From the NCBI GenBank assembly GCA_036381595.1, contig DASVCN010000006.1, positions 1 through 54,026 of the forward strand: a stretch of DNA of 54,026 nucleotides, given 5' to 3'. The notes beneath the pieces are model-generated. The model was not told the DNA's origin, made no database searches, and saw only the letters and a list, made by a program, of their open reading frames with translations. The first letter of the stretch is position 1, and each line of letters opens with the position of its first letter. This stretch comes from Trueperaceae bacterium. Lineage in GTDB: Bacteria; Deinococcota; Deinococci; Deinococcales; Trueperaceae. Below are positions 1 through 7,394 of this stretch, piece by piece. Made by a program: the position numbers and the translations under genes.

Positions 1-282
1 AATCATATTCTTCACATAATCCGCATGACCCGGACAATCAACATGCGAATAATGCCGCTCCGGAGTCTGATACTCAACATGCGAAGTATTAATCGTAATA
101 CCCCGCGCCTTCTCCTCCGGCGCCTTATCGATCTGATCATACGACTGCGTCTCCACAGACGGATCCGCCGCCGCAGCCGCAAACGTAATAGCAGCCGTCA
201 ACGTCGTCTTCCCATGATCAACATGACCAATAGTCCCAACATTCACATGCGGCTTCGTACGCTCGAACGTCGCTTTCGCCAT
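1..282 (-). CDS. tuf: Elongation factor Tu, N-terminal part (runs off the window)
   Basis: EF-Tu is the GTPase that delivers aminoacyl-tRNA to the ribosome. The 94 codons present read [20 protein letters not shown], then the P-loop GHVDHGKT, the switch I region ([15 protein letters not shown]) and [12 protein letters not shown], all diagnostic. The gene continues beyond position 1. It is the last visible gene of a tRNA-tuf operon, 98 bases after tRNA-Thr(GGT). GAGG upstream of the ATG at 282 serves as ribosome binding site. Codon use is odd: third positions are almost all G or T (GCG, ACG, ATT, GAT, CAT, AAT), although neighbouring genes use C and G. Confidence 0.97.
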   Translation of the reverse strand, partial: MAKATFERTKPHVNVGTIGHVDHGKTTLTAAITFAAAAADPSVETQSYDQIDKAPEEKARGITINTSHVEYQTPERHYSHVDCPGHADYVKNMI

Positions 283-297
283 CCTGCCTCATCCTTT

Positions 298-322
298 CAG
301 GCGCGCGCCTGTCTTGCAGGCG
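298..322 (-). promoter_or_regulatory. Two overlapping hairpins in the tuf leader
   Basis: Between tRNA-Thr and tuf lies a perfect 14-base palindrome CAGGCGCGCGCCTG (298-311). It overlaps a 6-bp hairpin, CGCCTG/CAGGCG with a 5-base loop (306-322). The two structures share 306-311 and cannot form together. They sit 16-40 bases before the tuf start codon. They could be an RNA processing site between tRNA and mRNA, or a translational control element. Only the symmetry is seen; the role is inferred. Confidence 0.4.
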
Positions 323-379
323 AACGCCGATCGGCGCGCATTCCCGCAACCGATCGTCGCTGCATATAGCGGTTGGATT

Positions 380-454
<75 letters not shown>

Positions 455-534
455 CTACCCCAACCGTCATCTTCCATCCGAAGCTCCGCCTCCGCGCACG
501 ACCGAACCCGTTCGCTGGGCAACAGAACCACGTT

Positions 535-610
<76 letters not shown>

Positions 611-682
611 ATGTTCGGGCGTCCCGAGAGAACGACCCGAGCCGGAACTTACCCGGCGGAGAACCGCTGGCGGATCTCCTCT

Positions 683-768
683 TGGTGGGCAGGGCTGGAT
701 TCGAACCAGCGTAGGCGTAAGCCAACGGATTTACAGTCCGTCCCCTTTAACCACTCGGGCACCTACCC
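683..768 (-). tRNA. tRNA-Tyr (anticodon GTA)
   Basis: An 86-base tRNA with a long variable arm, acceptor GGGTAGG/CCTGCCC (one T-G wobble), anticodon stem and loop ACGGA-CTGTAAA-TCCGT with GTA anticodon, T-loop TTCGAAT, discriminator A and encoded CCA. Confidence 0.96.
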
Positions 769-795
769 GTAATCGACCACTCGTCCGACCGTCGT

Positions 796-871
796 TGGAG
801 CCACCCATCGGAATCGAACCGACAACCTTCCGATTACAAGTCGGATGCTCTACCTGTTGAGCTAGGGTGGC
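796..871 (-). tRNA. tRNA-Thr (anticodon TGT)
   Basis: First gene of the operon. Acceptor GCCACCC/GGGTGGC, anticodon stem TCCGA/TCGGA with loop CTTGTAA, T-loop TTCGATT, discriminator T, encoded CCA. The order Thr-Tyr-Gly-Thr-tuf matches the classical bacterial tufB operon. Confidence 0.96.
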
Positions 872-919
872 AGGTCGTCATCCCGGGCGGCTGACGGGCG
901 CTCTCGCGTCCGGCTAGAT

Positions 920-948
920 AGCCTAGCATGGGCCCCAGGGGGTGTCAA
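920..948 (-). promoter_or_regulatory. Sigma-70-type promoter of the tRNA-tuf operon
   Basis: On the minus strand, TTGACA (948-943), a 17-base spacer, then TAGGCT (925-920). The predicted transcription start is about 40 bases before tRNA-Thr(TGT). The exact -35 box and ideal spacing suit a strong stable-RNA promoter. The rest of 872-1080 shows nothing else I can name. Confidence 0.88.
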
Positions 949-1080
949 CAAGGACGACGACGGCGGTTTAGCCCGTGCAGGACGTGCTTTCTCCGGTCAG
1001 CGGCGATGCCCTTGCTGGCCGCCCTCCCGTGTCCGGATCGGGGCCGAGATCCGCCCGGCTGCCACGCTCTCGGTGGGCGT

Positions 1081-1752
1081 TCAGAGGTCTTCCACCAGCA
1101 ACGGGGCCGAGGGGTGTTCGCTGCCGCCGACCGGCTCGAGGGTTATGGCCAGGCTCGACGCCTCGGTCACCGGCTCGGTCAGCATGGTGCGGCCTTCGAC
1201 CACGGCCAGGGAGAACGGGCCGTCTTCGCGCAGGGCCCAGAGCTGGTAGACGCCTTCCGGCGGGCGTTCGTCGAACGCGACGAAGAGACGGCCATCCGGC
1301 AGCCGCACCAGGGTTCCCAATTCCCGGCCATCCTCGTCTATGAGGCGGCTCGACAACGCCCCCGGACGCGCCTGGTACCTCTCGACCAGCCGCTCGACTC
1401 GGTCCGGACGCAGCAGCGGGCCGAGCACGAGCCAGGCAGCGACCCCGAGAGCGACTGCGATGCCGAATGCGGCCCAGCGCGAGCTGCGCTTGGCGGCGCC
1501 ACGCGTGAGCCGATCGTGAGACCGCGGCGGTATTGGCGAAGCGCGCAACCGCTCTACCAGCAGCTCCACCGACCTTTCGTCGGTCCGCGCGGGCGGCAGG
1601 GTCATCACCAACCACGACAGGTCGTCCTGGATGCGCCGCACCCGCCTCGCAGCCTCCGAGTCCACCCTCAGGAAGCTCTCCACCTCGCGGGCCTGCTCGG
1701 ACGACACCGTGCCGAGGGCGTAATCGATGAGCAGCGCCTCGTCGATCGTCAC
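1081..1752 (-). CDS. Anti-sigma factor, RskA-like
   Basis: A 223-residue protein paired with the ECF sigma gene just upstream. Its GTG start overlaps the sigma stop codon as GTGA, indicating translational coupling. The N-terminal cytoplasmic part (about 1-95; MTIDEALLIDYALGTVSSEQ) resembles the short helical anti-sigma domain that sequesters sigma factor. One transmembrane segment follows at about 93-113 (AAFGIAVALGVAAWLVLG). The C-terminal half (about 145-220) looks like the extracytoplasmic anti-sigma-K domain: PDGRLFVAFDERPPEGVYQLW and SLAITLEPVGGSEHPS. No zinc-binding HxxxCxxC motif is visible, as expected for this class. The signal it senses is unknown. Confidence 0.82.
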   Translation of the reverse strand: MTIDEALLIDYALGTVSSEQAREVESFLRVDSEAARRVRRIQDDLSWLVMTLPPARTDERSVELLVERLRASPIPPRSHDRLTRGAAKRSSRWAAFGIAVALGVAAWLVLGPLLRPDRVERLVERYQARPGALSSRLIDEDGRELGTLVRLPDGRLFVAFDERPPEGVYQLWALREDGPFSLAVVEGRTMLTEPVTEASSLAITLEPVGGSEHPSAPLLVEDL

Positions 1753-2294
1753 CGGCGCACCTCAACAGCCGCATCGTGCAGCGACGCCAACGCGCGCTTC
1801 AGGGCGGTGTGCACCGTTGCCGGCGAACGCCCGCTCCTCTCGACCAACTGACGGTGATCGTGGCCTCCGAAGAAGGCCAGTTCGAGCAGCTGCCGGGCGA
1901 GCGGGTCGAGCCGGTCCAGCGCATCGGACAAGTAAAGCGGCTCACCCGCCAGGTCGTCCGGCTGCGGAGATCCACCGCGCAGGTCCAGCGGCCCGTACCC
2001 TCCGAGGCGACGGATCGCCATCCGGTGAGCGGTCGTGACGATCCAGGTTCTGGCCCCGGCCTTCATCCGGTCGAACCGTCGCGCGCCCTCCCAGAGCCGG
2101 ATGAACACCTCCTGGGTGAACTCCTGCGCTTCTCCGTCCAAGCCCATCCGTTCGGCCATCGAGACTATGAAGGGGGCGTAGCGGCGGAAGGTCTCACGAA
2201 GCGCCGCCTCGTCACGCTCGGCCATGAGCTCCACCAGATCCTCGTCGCTCGAGATCCTGATGTCGCTGGCAGGCTGCTGTTCGGCACGGCCCAT
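1749..2294 (-). CDS. ECF-family RNA polymerase sigma factor
   Basis: A 181-residue group 4 sigma factor. Region 2 (about 25-95) contains ALRETFRRYAPFIVSMAERM and the -10 recognition segment FIRLWEGARRFD...ARTWIVTTAHR. Region 4 (about 125-178) has LDPLARQLLELAFFGGHDHR and the helix-turn-helix ERSGRSPATVHTALKRAL. It resembles the SigK group, consistent with the RskA-like anti-sigma partner encoded next. The ATG lies 6 bases after a TAGATT box (2301-2306), so the mRNA is probably leaderless. Ends in a 4-base overlap with the anti-sigma gene. Confidence 0.88.
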   Translation of the reverse strand: MGRAEQQPASDIRISSDEDLVELMAERDEAALRETFRRYAPFIVSMAERMGLDGEAQEFTQEVFIRLWEGARRFDRMKAGARTWIVTTAHRMAIRRLGGYGPLDLRGGSPQPDDLAGEPLYLSDALDRLDPLARQLLELAFFGGHDHRQLVERSGRSPATVHTALKRALASLHDAAVEVRR

Positions 2295-2300
2295 GGTTGC

Positions 2301-2306
2301 AATCTA
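2301..2306 (-). promoter_or_regulatory. Leaderless -10 box of the ECF sigma gene
   Basis: TAGATT on the minus strand, 6 bases before the ATG at 2294. This is the spacing at which the first transcribed base is the start codon. Confidence 0.55.
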
Positions 2307-2396
2307 CCCGCTCGGACCGACGTTCACCGCGGCGCGGGCACGACTCAGGGCTACCGCCGGGTCGAGTGGCTGCGAACGGGCAGGACTGGCTGCCGG

Positions 2397-2405
2397 TGGT
2401 ACAAT
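2397..2405 (+). promoter_or_regulatory. Extended -10 promoter of tatA
   Basis: TGGTACAAT (TG, one base, then TACAAT). No clear -35 box is seen. The leader of about 15 bases carries GGAGG at 2416-2420, followed by the tatA ATG. Confidence 0.6.
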
Positions 2406-2426
2406 CGAGCCCACTGGAGGTATTCC

Positions 2427-2735
2427 ATGCCGCGAATCGGTCCGCTCGGTATCTGGGAGATTCTGATCATCCTCGTGGTGATCCTGCTCATTTTCGGTCC
2501 ACGTCGCCTGCCCGAGATGGCGAAGGGCATCGGCCAGTCGGTGAGAGAGTTCCGCAAAGGCATCCGTGACATGAAGGACGACTTCGAAGCCGGGGCCAAC
2601 GAGAAGCCCGCCAAGGCGCAGGCCAGCGAGAGCAGGGCGGCGACCGTCGGCGACAGCGCGGCCAAGCAGGAGAAGGGCGCCGATGACGACGCCAAGGCCA
2701 AGGTAGAAAGCAAGACCGCCGACCAGTCGGCCTGA
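2427..2735 (+). CDS. tatA: Sec-independent translocase subunit TatA
   Basis: A 102-residue TatA/TatB-family protein of the twin-arginine export pathway, which moves folded proteins across the cytoplasmic membrane. The N-terminus has the expected short hydrophobic helix (IGPLGIWEILIILVVILLIF), the FGPRRLPEMAKGIGQSVREF hinge and amphipathic helix, then a charged Ala/Lys/Asp-rich tail typical of TatA. The start is set by GGAGG six bases upstream of the ATG. tatC follows after 89 bases. TatA versus TatB cannot be decided with certainty; FGPRRLPE fits TatA, and no separate tatB is seen here. Confidence 0.9.
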   Translation: MPRIGPLGIWEILIILVVILLIFGPRRLPEMAKGIGQSVREFRKGIRDMKDDFEAGANEKPAKAQASESRAATVGDSAAKQEKGADDDAKAKVESKTADQSA

Positions 2736-2824
2736 TCCGAGAAACGTCCTGTCCCACGCCCCTGCTGCAACCATGACAGGTCGCGCCCGATGGGCGCCGG
2801 GCACCTGTCGCCACGGATGATCGC

Positions 2825-3553
2825 GTGACGCTGATCGATCACTTCGAAGAGCTGCGCACGCGGCTCTTCATCGCCCTGGGCGCCTGGATCGTCGGCTCCG
2901 GCGTCGCCTTCTACTTCCTGGACAGACTACTCGGGTGGATCCAGGAGCCGTTGCCTCCGAACATGTCGCTCACGGCGTTCGGCTTCCTCGAGCCGTTCCT
3001 GGTGGCGATGCAGATCGCCTCCTTCTTCGGCCTGGTCCTGGCCGCGCCGATAATCGGAGGCCAGATCTGGGGCTTCGTAGCGCCCGGCCTCTATCCGGAG
3101 GAGCGGCGCTGGGCCGTCCCGTTCATACTCCTTACCGCGATCGCGTTCAGCGGCGGAGTCGTATTCGCCCGCTACGTGGTCCTGCCGTTCTCGATCCCCA
3201 TAATCCTCGGTTTCCTGGGACCCGAAGTCGCCGTCCTCCCGTCGATCGGCGACTACATCTCCAAGGTGCTCCTGATAATGGCGGTCTTCGGACTGATATT
3301 CGAGATGCCGGTGGTCGGTTTCCTGCTCGCCAGGCTGGGGATCGTGAGAGCGCGCCAGCTGACCTCCAACCGCAAGTGGGCAGTCGTAGTGGGCCTCCTG
3401 GTCGCCGCGATAATCACCCCTACCGCCGATCCGTTCAACTTCGGGCTGGTGGCCATCCCCCTGGTGGTACTCTACGAAGTCACCGTGATAGTCGTCCGGC
3501 TGTCGCAGAAGAAGGAATTCGATGAGAGAGAAGATCCAGAACCTACGAGCTAA
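2825..3553 (+). CDS. tatC: Sec-independent translocase subunit TatC
   Basis: A 242-residue multi-spanning membrane protein that recognises twin-arginine signal peptides. The family signatures are present: the N-terminal FEELRTRLF, the LTAFGFLEPFLVAMQIA loop, FVAPGLYPEER and the C-terminal region ITPTADPFNFGLVAIPLVVLYE. About six transmembrane segments are visible. The GTG start has only a weak upstream GGATGA. The last 32 bases overlap the start of the DAHP synthase gene in another frame, suggesting coupled translation. Confidence 0.95.
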   Translation: MTLIDHFEELRTRLFIALGAWIVGSGVAFYFLDRLLGWIQEPLPPNMSLTAFGFLEPFLVAMQIASFFGLVLAAPIIGGQIWGFVAPGLYPEERRWAVPFILLTAIAFSGGVVFARYVVLPFSIPIILGFLGPEVAVLPSIGDYISKVLLIMAVFGLIFEMPVVGFLLARLGIVRARQLTSNRKWAVVVGLLVAAIITPTADPFNFGLVAIPLVVLYEVTVIVVRLSQKKEFDEREDPEPTS

Positions 3554-4622
3554 GATCGACGGCCTCAACCTCCAGATCCTGGAGCTCCTCTCGGAACGAG
3601 CGCAGCTGGCCGAGAGCATCGGCGAGATCCAGACGACGCTGGGGCTGAGTCATTACGATCCGGTGCGCGAGCAGCAGATGCTCGACGCCCTCCTCGCAGC
3701 CAACCGAGGACCGTTCGACGACGCCACCGTGAAGAGCCTCTTCAAGCAGATCTTCCAGGCGTCCATGCACCTCGAGCAGCAGCAGGAGAAGGGCCGCTAC
3801 CTCACCTCGCGCTCGAGCGGCGCCGGCGATACGGTGGTGCGCATCGGAGATCTACACGTGGGTTCTGACCACTCCCCGGTGCTCGTCGCAGGCCCGTGCG
3901 CCATAGAGTCGAGGGAACAGGTGATGGTTACCGCAGAGCGGGTCGCCTCGCGCGGCGTGACGCTCTTCCGCGGAGGGGCGTTCAAGCCCCGCACCGACCC
4001 CTACTCGTTCCAGGGGCTCGGAATCGACGGACTGAAGCTCGGACGAGAGGCGTGCGATCGGTTCGGCCTCAAGTTCGTCTCCGAGATCATGGACGCGCGC
4101 GACGTGGACGCCTTCGTCGAGTACGCCGACGTACTCCAGATCGGGGCTCGCAACATGCAGAACTTCACCCTGCTCAGGGCGGTTGGCCGTAGCGGCAAGC
4201 CGGCCCTCCTGAAGCGGGGACTCTCGGCCACCATCGAGGAGTGGCTGATGGCCGCCGAGTACCTGCTCAGCGAAGGCAACCGGAACGTGATCCTCTGCGA
4301 ACGGGGGATCAGGACCTACGAACGCTATACCCGCAACACCCTCGATGTCTCCGCTGTGGCGCTCGCCAAGCTCGAGACGCACCTGCCCGTGCTGGTCGAC
4401 GTCACCCACTCGGGCGGCCGCCGCGACCTGCTGGTGCCGCTGACCAAGGCTGCGCTCGCCACGGGCGCCGACGGGATCATGATCGAAGTCCACCCGAACC
4501 CCGCGGTCGCTCTTTCAGACCAGAAGCAACAGGTCGACTTCGACGCGTTCGACAGCTACCTCGAGGAAACCGGCTACCACAACAAGCTGTCGCAGAAGAG
4601 GCACGAGGTCTACGGCTTCTAG
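3522..4622 (+). CDS. aroG: Bifunctional chorismate mutase / DAHP synthase
   Basis: A 366-residue fusion that starts the shikimate pathway. Residues 1-90 form an AroQ-type chorismate mutase helix bundle (LRAKIDGLNLQILELLSERA, YDPVREQQML). Residues 100-360 are a type I-beta DAHP synthase condensing phosphoenolpyruvate and erythrose 4-phosphate: VAGPCAIES, GGAFKPRTDPYSFQG, QIGARNMQNFTLL, LLKRG, VDVTHSGGRR and DGIMIEVHPNP. The fusion normally lets chorismate or prephenate regulate DAHP synthase. The ATG at 3522 lies inside the end of tatC and has AAGGA upstream. Linkage to tatAC is probably positional rather than functional. Confidence 0.95.
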   Translation: MREKIQNLRAKIDGLNLQILELLSERAQLAESIGEIQTTLGLSHYDPVREQQMLDALLAANRGPFDDATVKSLFKQIFQASMHLEQQQEKGRYLTSRSSGAGDTVVRIGDLHVGSDHSPVLVAGPCAIESREQVMVTAERVASRGVTLFRGGAFKPRTDPYSFQGLGIDGLKLGREACDRFGLKFVSEIMDARDVDAFVEYADVLQIGARNMQNFTLLRAVGRSGKPALLKRGLSATIEEWLMAAEYLLSEGNRNVILCERGIRTYERYTRNTLDVSAVALAKLETHLPVLVDVTHSGGRRDLLVPLTKAALATGADGIMIEVHPNPAVALSDQKQQVDFDAFDSYLEETGYHNKLSQKRHEVYGF

Positions 4623-4693
4623 GGCGCCAGGGCCTGGCGGCCCGCCCCGCCGCGGGCGGGCGACCCGAATCGGCGGGCTTGGGAGGAAGCTGG

Positions 4694-5677
4694 ATGGATA
4701 ACCTCCTGAACCTGATCTTCAAGACGACGAGCGTAGAGCCGAGCTACGACAAGGGACTCTGCCTGGCCGCGAACAGGGCCACCCACTGCACCCGTTGCCG
4801 TGAGGTGTGCCCTCACGAGGCGATATCGATACGTCGGCAGGTCGAGATCGACGAGGTCGACTGCACCGGCTGCGGTCTCTGCATCCAGGTCTGCCCCACC
4901 CAGGCGCTTGAGCCCAAGGTCTCCTACGACTCGGGCGCATCGGTACGCTGCTCCCGCGTGAAGGGCAGTGCCCAGTCGATCCTCTGCCTGGGAAGGCTGC
5001 AGGCGTCCGACCTGCTTCGTCTGGTGGGATCCCGGGAAGGCGCGACGTTGGCGCGCGGCGATTGCGCCACCTGCCCCATCGGCAGCGCGGCCATCGCCGA
5101 TGCAGTCGAGGTGGTGCGCGAGGAGGCCCTGGAACTGGCGAAGCTTCACGACCGTGAGGTGAAGATCGAAGTCATCGAGACCGAGACCTTCGACGACGAC
5201 AGCCGAGGGCAAACCTTGAGCCGTCGGCAACTTCTCAGAGGCGGCTGGCGCTCACTGCAGGAGCGGGCGGGTGAGGCACTCGCGCCCCTCGACCCGGGGC
5301 CTCAACCGGGGGAAGCGGGGCACGGCCAACCGTTGGAACTGCGTCGGCGCTTCCGGATCCTGGCGGCGGCCGATCCGGCGCCGTCCGCGAAGGTGCCGTG
5401 GGTCCTGCCACGCGTGAACGACGACTGCATCATGTGCCCGGCCTGCACAAAAGCCTGCCCCACGGGCGCCTTCGATCGGGTCTTCGAGGCCGATGGCGAC
5501 GGCGTTCTCCTCCTCCAGCCGGAACTGTGCGTCGGGTGCGAGGCGTGCGTGAGCGCCTGCCCGGTTGGGGCCATCGGCATGGACGCCGAGGTAAGCTGGG
5601 GCGAACTCTCGGCAGGCCAGCAGGAGGCTTACCGGCGCGACCCCGAGCGGGAGCGACCGGGAACCTTCGCCCGCTGA
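4694..5677 (+). CDS. Multi-cluster 4Fe-4S ferredoxin-like protein (NapF-like C-terminal half)
   Basis: A 327-residue iron-sulfur protein with two ferredoxin regions. The N-terminal one (about 22-75) has CTRCREVCP and CTGCGLCIQVCP. The C-terminal one (about 245-305) has CIMCPACTKACP and CVGCEACVSACP. Between them (about 100-140) is a Cys-bearing segment (CLGRLQASDLL, CATCPIGSAA). Residues near 175-190 contain SRRQLLRGG, a twin-arginine-like motif that is internal and not followed by a hydrophobic core, as in NapF-type ferredoxins. GGGAGGAAG precedes the ATG. An electron-transfer role is likely, but partner and substrate are unknown; no reductase gene is adjacent. Confidence 0.75.
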   Translation: MDNLLNLIFKTTSVEPSYDKGLCLAANRATHCTRCREVCPHEAISIRRQVEIDEVDCTGCGLCIQVCPTQALEPKVSYDSGASVRCSRVKGSAQSILCLGRLQASDLLRLVGSREGATLARGDCATCPIGSAAIADAVEVVREEALELAKLHDREVKIEVIETETFDDDSRGQTLSRRQLLRGGWRSLQERAGEALAPLDPGPQPGEAGHGQPLELRRRFRILAAADPAPSAKVPWVLPRVNDDCIMCPACTKACPTGAFDRVFEADGDGVLLLQPELCVGCEACVSACPVGAIGMDAEVSWGELSAGQQEAYRRDPERERPGTFAR

Positions 5678-5707
5678 AGACAGGGAGCACCTTCGCCCGG
5701 TGAAGAC
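5663..5707 (+). repeat. Short direct duplication across a stop codon
   Basis: The 19 bases 5663-5681 (ACCTTCGCCCGCTGAAGAC) recur at 5689-5707 with one mismatch, a period of 26. The first copy contains the last codons and TGA of the ferredoxin gene, so the second copy repeats the gene end. Confidence 0.8.
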
Positions 5708-5795
5708 GATGTCCCGGGAGCGCATGTCACTGCTCTCGCGGATCGCGTTGCGCCGCGCTGCACGAGACGCTCACCTGCCTCGACCCTCGAGCGCT

Positions 5796-5801
5796 TAGAC
5801 T
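5796..5801 (+). promoter_or_regulatory. Leaderless -10 box of the 80-residue protein
   Basis: TAGACT, 5 bases before the ATG at 5807, with no Shine-Dalgarno sequence between. Confidence 0.6.
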
Positions 5802-5806
5802 GTCGC

Positions 5807-6049
5807 ATGACCGTCGATCAGTGGGTGTACGAGGCCGTCGAGTCGCAAGCGAAGACCGGCGCCACCCTTAGGGAGATCCAGCGCTACATCGACGAGCACC
5901 ATTACGAGGAGTTGGCCGTAGACACGATCGAAACCTCCCTCGAGAAACTACGTTCCGACGGCAAGCTCGAACTGGACGGAACGCGCTGGCGGTTGGCCAA
6001 CAGGACCAGCAAAGAGGACGCCCTCAAGAAACTCTTCGGAGACCTCTGA
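5807..6049 (+). CDS. Small conserved protein, possible winged-helix fold
   Basis: 80 residues, soluble and highly charged. The pattern of helices around TGATLREIQRYIDEHHYEE and TIETSLEKLRSDGKLELDGTRWRLA (helix, helix, then a beta wing) suggests a winged helix-turn-helix unit, but this is a reading by eye. It is transcribed from a leaderless promoter and converges with the membrane-protein gene at 6066. I do not recognise a named family. Confidence 0.7.
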   Translation: MTVDQWVYEAVESQAKTGATLREIQRYIDEHHYEELAVDTIETSLEKLRSDGKLELDGTRWRLANRTSKEDALKKLFGDL

Positions 6050-6065
6050 ACGACCTGGGCAGCGA

Positions 6066-6389
6066 CTAGGCCGGAATCTGGCTGAAGTAGGCCAGCAGGA
6101 AGAGCAGGACGGCGAAGGCCGCGCGCACCAGGTGATGGTGCCACTTCACCCGGCCGATGATGAGCCGCCCGTAGAGCAGCGACGAGACCGAGGCCAGCAC
6201 CAGACCGATCGCCAACAGAACCATCGTGAAGGGCAGGGCCGAGACCATCGCAGCCGCCGAAACTATGAGGACGCTTGCGGCCAGCATGAAGAGGGCGGCA
6301 AGCCAACCCTTGCGCCTGATCACCGCCCACGCTCCCACGGCGTTCACAACTGCGTAGAGCGCGGTCAGGATGAAAGCGGCGATGAGCAC
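6066..6389 (-). CDS. Small multi-spanning membrane protein
   Basis: 107 residues, almost entirely hydrophobic with about four predicted transmembrane segments separated by RRKG, YGRLIIGRVKWHHHLVR and short turns. The GTG start at 6389 follows a TAGGAT box by 5 bases, fitting a leaderless transcript. No catalytic motif. The HHH triplet near residue 84-86 is notable but unexplained. Confidence 0.65.
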   Translation of the reverse strand: MLIAAFILTALYAVVNAVGAWAVIRRKGWLAALFMLAASVLIVSAAAMVSALPFTMVLLAIGLVLASVSSLLYGRLIIGRVKWHHHLVRAAFAVLLFLLAYFSQIPA

Positions 6390-6394
6390 GCTGC

Positions 6395-6400
6395 ATCCTA
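6395..6400 (-). promoter_or_regulatory. Leaderless -10 box of the small membrane protein
   Basis: TAGGAT on the minus strand, 5 bases before the GTG at 6389. Confidence 0.5.
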
Positions 6401-6440
6401 CCGTGTCGCCGCGGCCGGGCGAAATCCGGCCGAGCGCGGC

Positions 6441-7283
6441 TCAGAGCCCAACTAGCAACTCTTCAGGGCCGCTCACCAGTTCGGTCAGGGGACGCACGAC
6501 GATCTCCCTGGCCGACTGCTTAAGTGCTCGCTCACGTAGCCAGATGTCGGCCCCTGAGGTCTCGTCGATGACCAGGTGGAGCTCCGAGACGGAGCCACGA
6601 CGCGAGAAGTGGCGCACCGCGCCCAACACCTCACGGTCGGTGGGGATCATGCGAGGGTCGATCCGCTCGCCCTCCTCCCGCAGGAGCAACGGATCGAGCC
6701 GATGCTGACCTATGGCCGTGACACCCTCGGGCGCTACCCGCTCCACCAACTGCGAGCGAAGCAGCCACGGCTGACCCACGACTCCGATAGTCTTCCGGCC
6801 CGCAACCGTGGTCCAGGAAGGAGGTGGGACCGGTTCGTGACGCAGTGCCGCCCGGTGTCGGTCCCATACCCGCCGTACCCGACCAGGGTCACGGATCAGC
6901 TGCTGGAGCGTCTCCACCACGAGCGTTTGCTGCTCGGGAGCTAGCAGTGCCGGTACCCCCAGTACGGGCGGCAACCCGCCGATGGTACCGAGTGCCGCAG
7001 GGAAGTCGGAGACCCACGGGTCCTGCCCGCCGCCGCGCCGGGCCTCACTGGCCGGATTGAGCGACGGCGCCACCAGCAGGTCGACTTGCGCGAGCGACAA
7101 AGCCTGGGCGACAGCCAATCGGAAAGATGCACCCGATACCGAGCGCACCCTGTCGTCGTCCAGGCTGGCGAGCGCTTTCTCCTCATCCGGGAAGAGGACC
7201 TCGACGCCCGCCTCCTCGAAGAGTCTCTGCCAGAAGGGTCCGTAACGCTCCCACAGGAGTTGGGTGACGAAGCCGATGCGCAT
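6441..7283 (-). CDS. DUF2229-like protein (acyl-CoA dehydratase activase-related)
   Basis: 280 residues. The N-terminus (MRIGFVTQLLWERYGPFWQR, then FEEAGVEVLFP) resembles the DUF2229 region found in activators related to 2-hydroxyglutaryl-CoA dehydratase. The middle (TTVAGRKTIGVVGQPWLLRS) and the end look like a second alpha/beta half. The iron-sulfur cysteines expected in true activases are absent, so a different role is likely. TAGAGT (7293-7298) lies 9 bases before the ATG, giving a very short leader. Similarity by eye only. Confidence 0.6.
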   Translation of the reverse strand: MRIGFVTQLLWERYGPFWQRLFEEAGVEVLFPDEEKALASLDDDRVRSVSGASFRLAVAQALSLAQVDLLVAPSLNPASEARRGGGQDPWVSDFPAALGTIGGLPPVLGVPALLAPEQQTLVVETLQQLIRDPGRVRRVWDRHRAALRHEPVPPPSWTTVAGRKTIGVVGQPWLLRSQLVERVAPEGVTAIGQHRLDPLLLREEGERIDPRMIPTDREVLGAVRHFSRRGSVSELHLVIDETSGADIWLRERALKQSAREIVVRPLTELVSGPEELLVGL

Positions 7284-7394
7284 AGGCGTGACACTCTAGC
7301 ATGGGCCCGAACGCCCCCACTGTCCGCTTCCATGACCCCGTCGGGCGCGTCCTGCCGGGTCTATCACTCACCCTTCGACTGCCGCCAGGGAAGG

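Noticed and set aside
1776-2426. Long N-terminal extension of tatA (in-frame open reading from 1776)
   Set aside because: It is antisense to the sigma gene, and the tatA ATG at 2427 has its own ribosome binding site and promoter.
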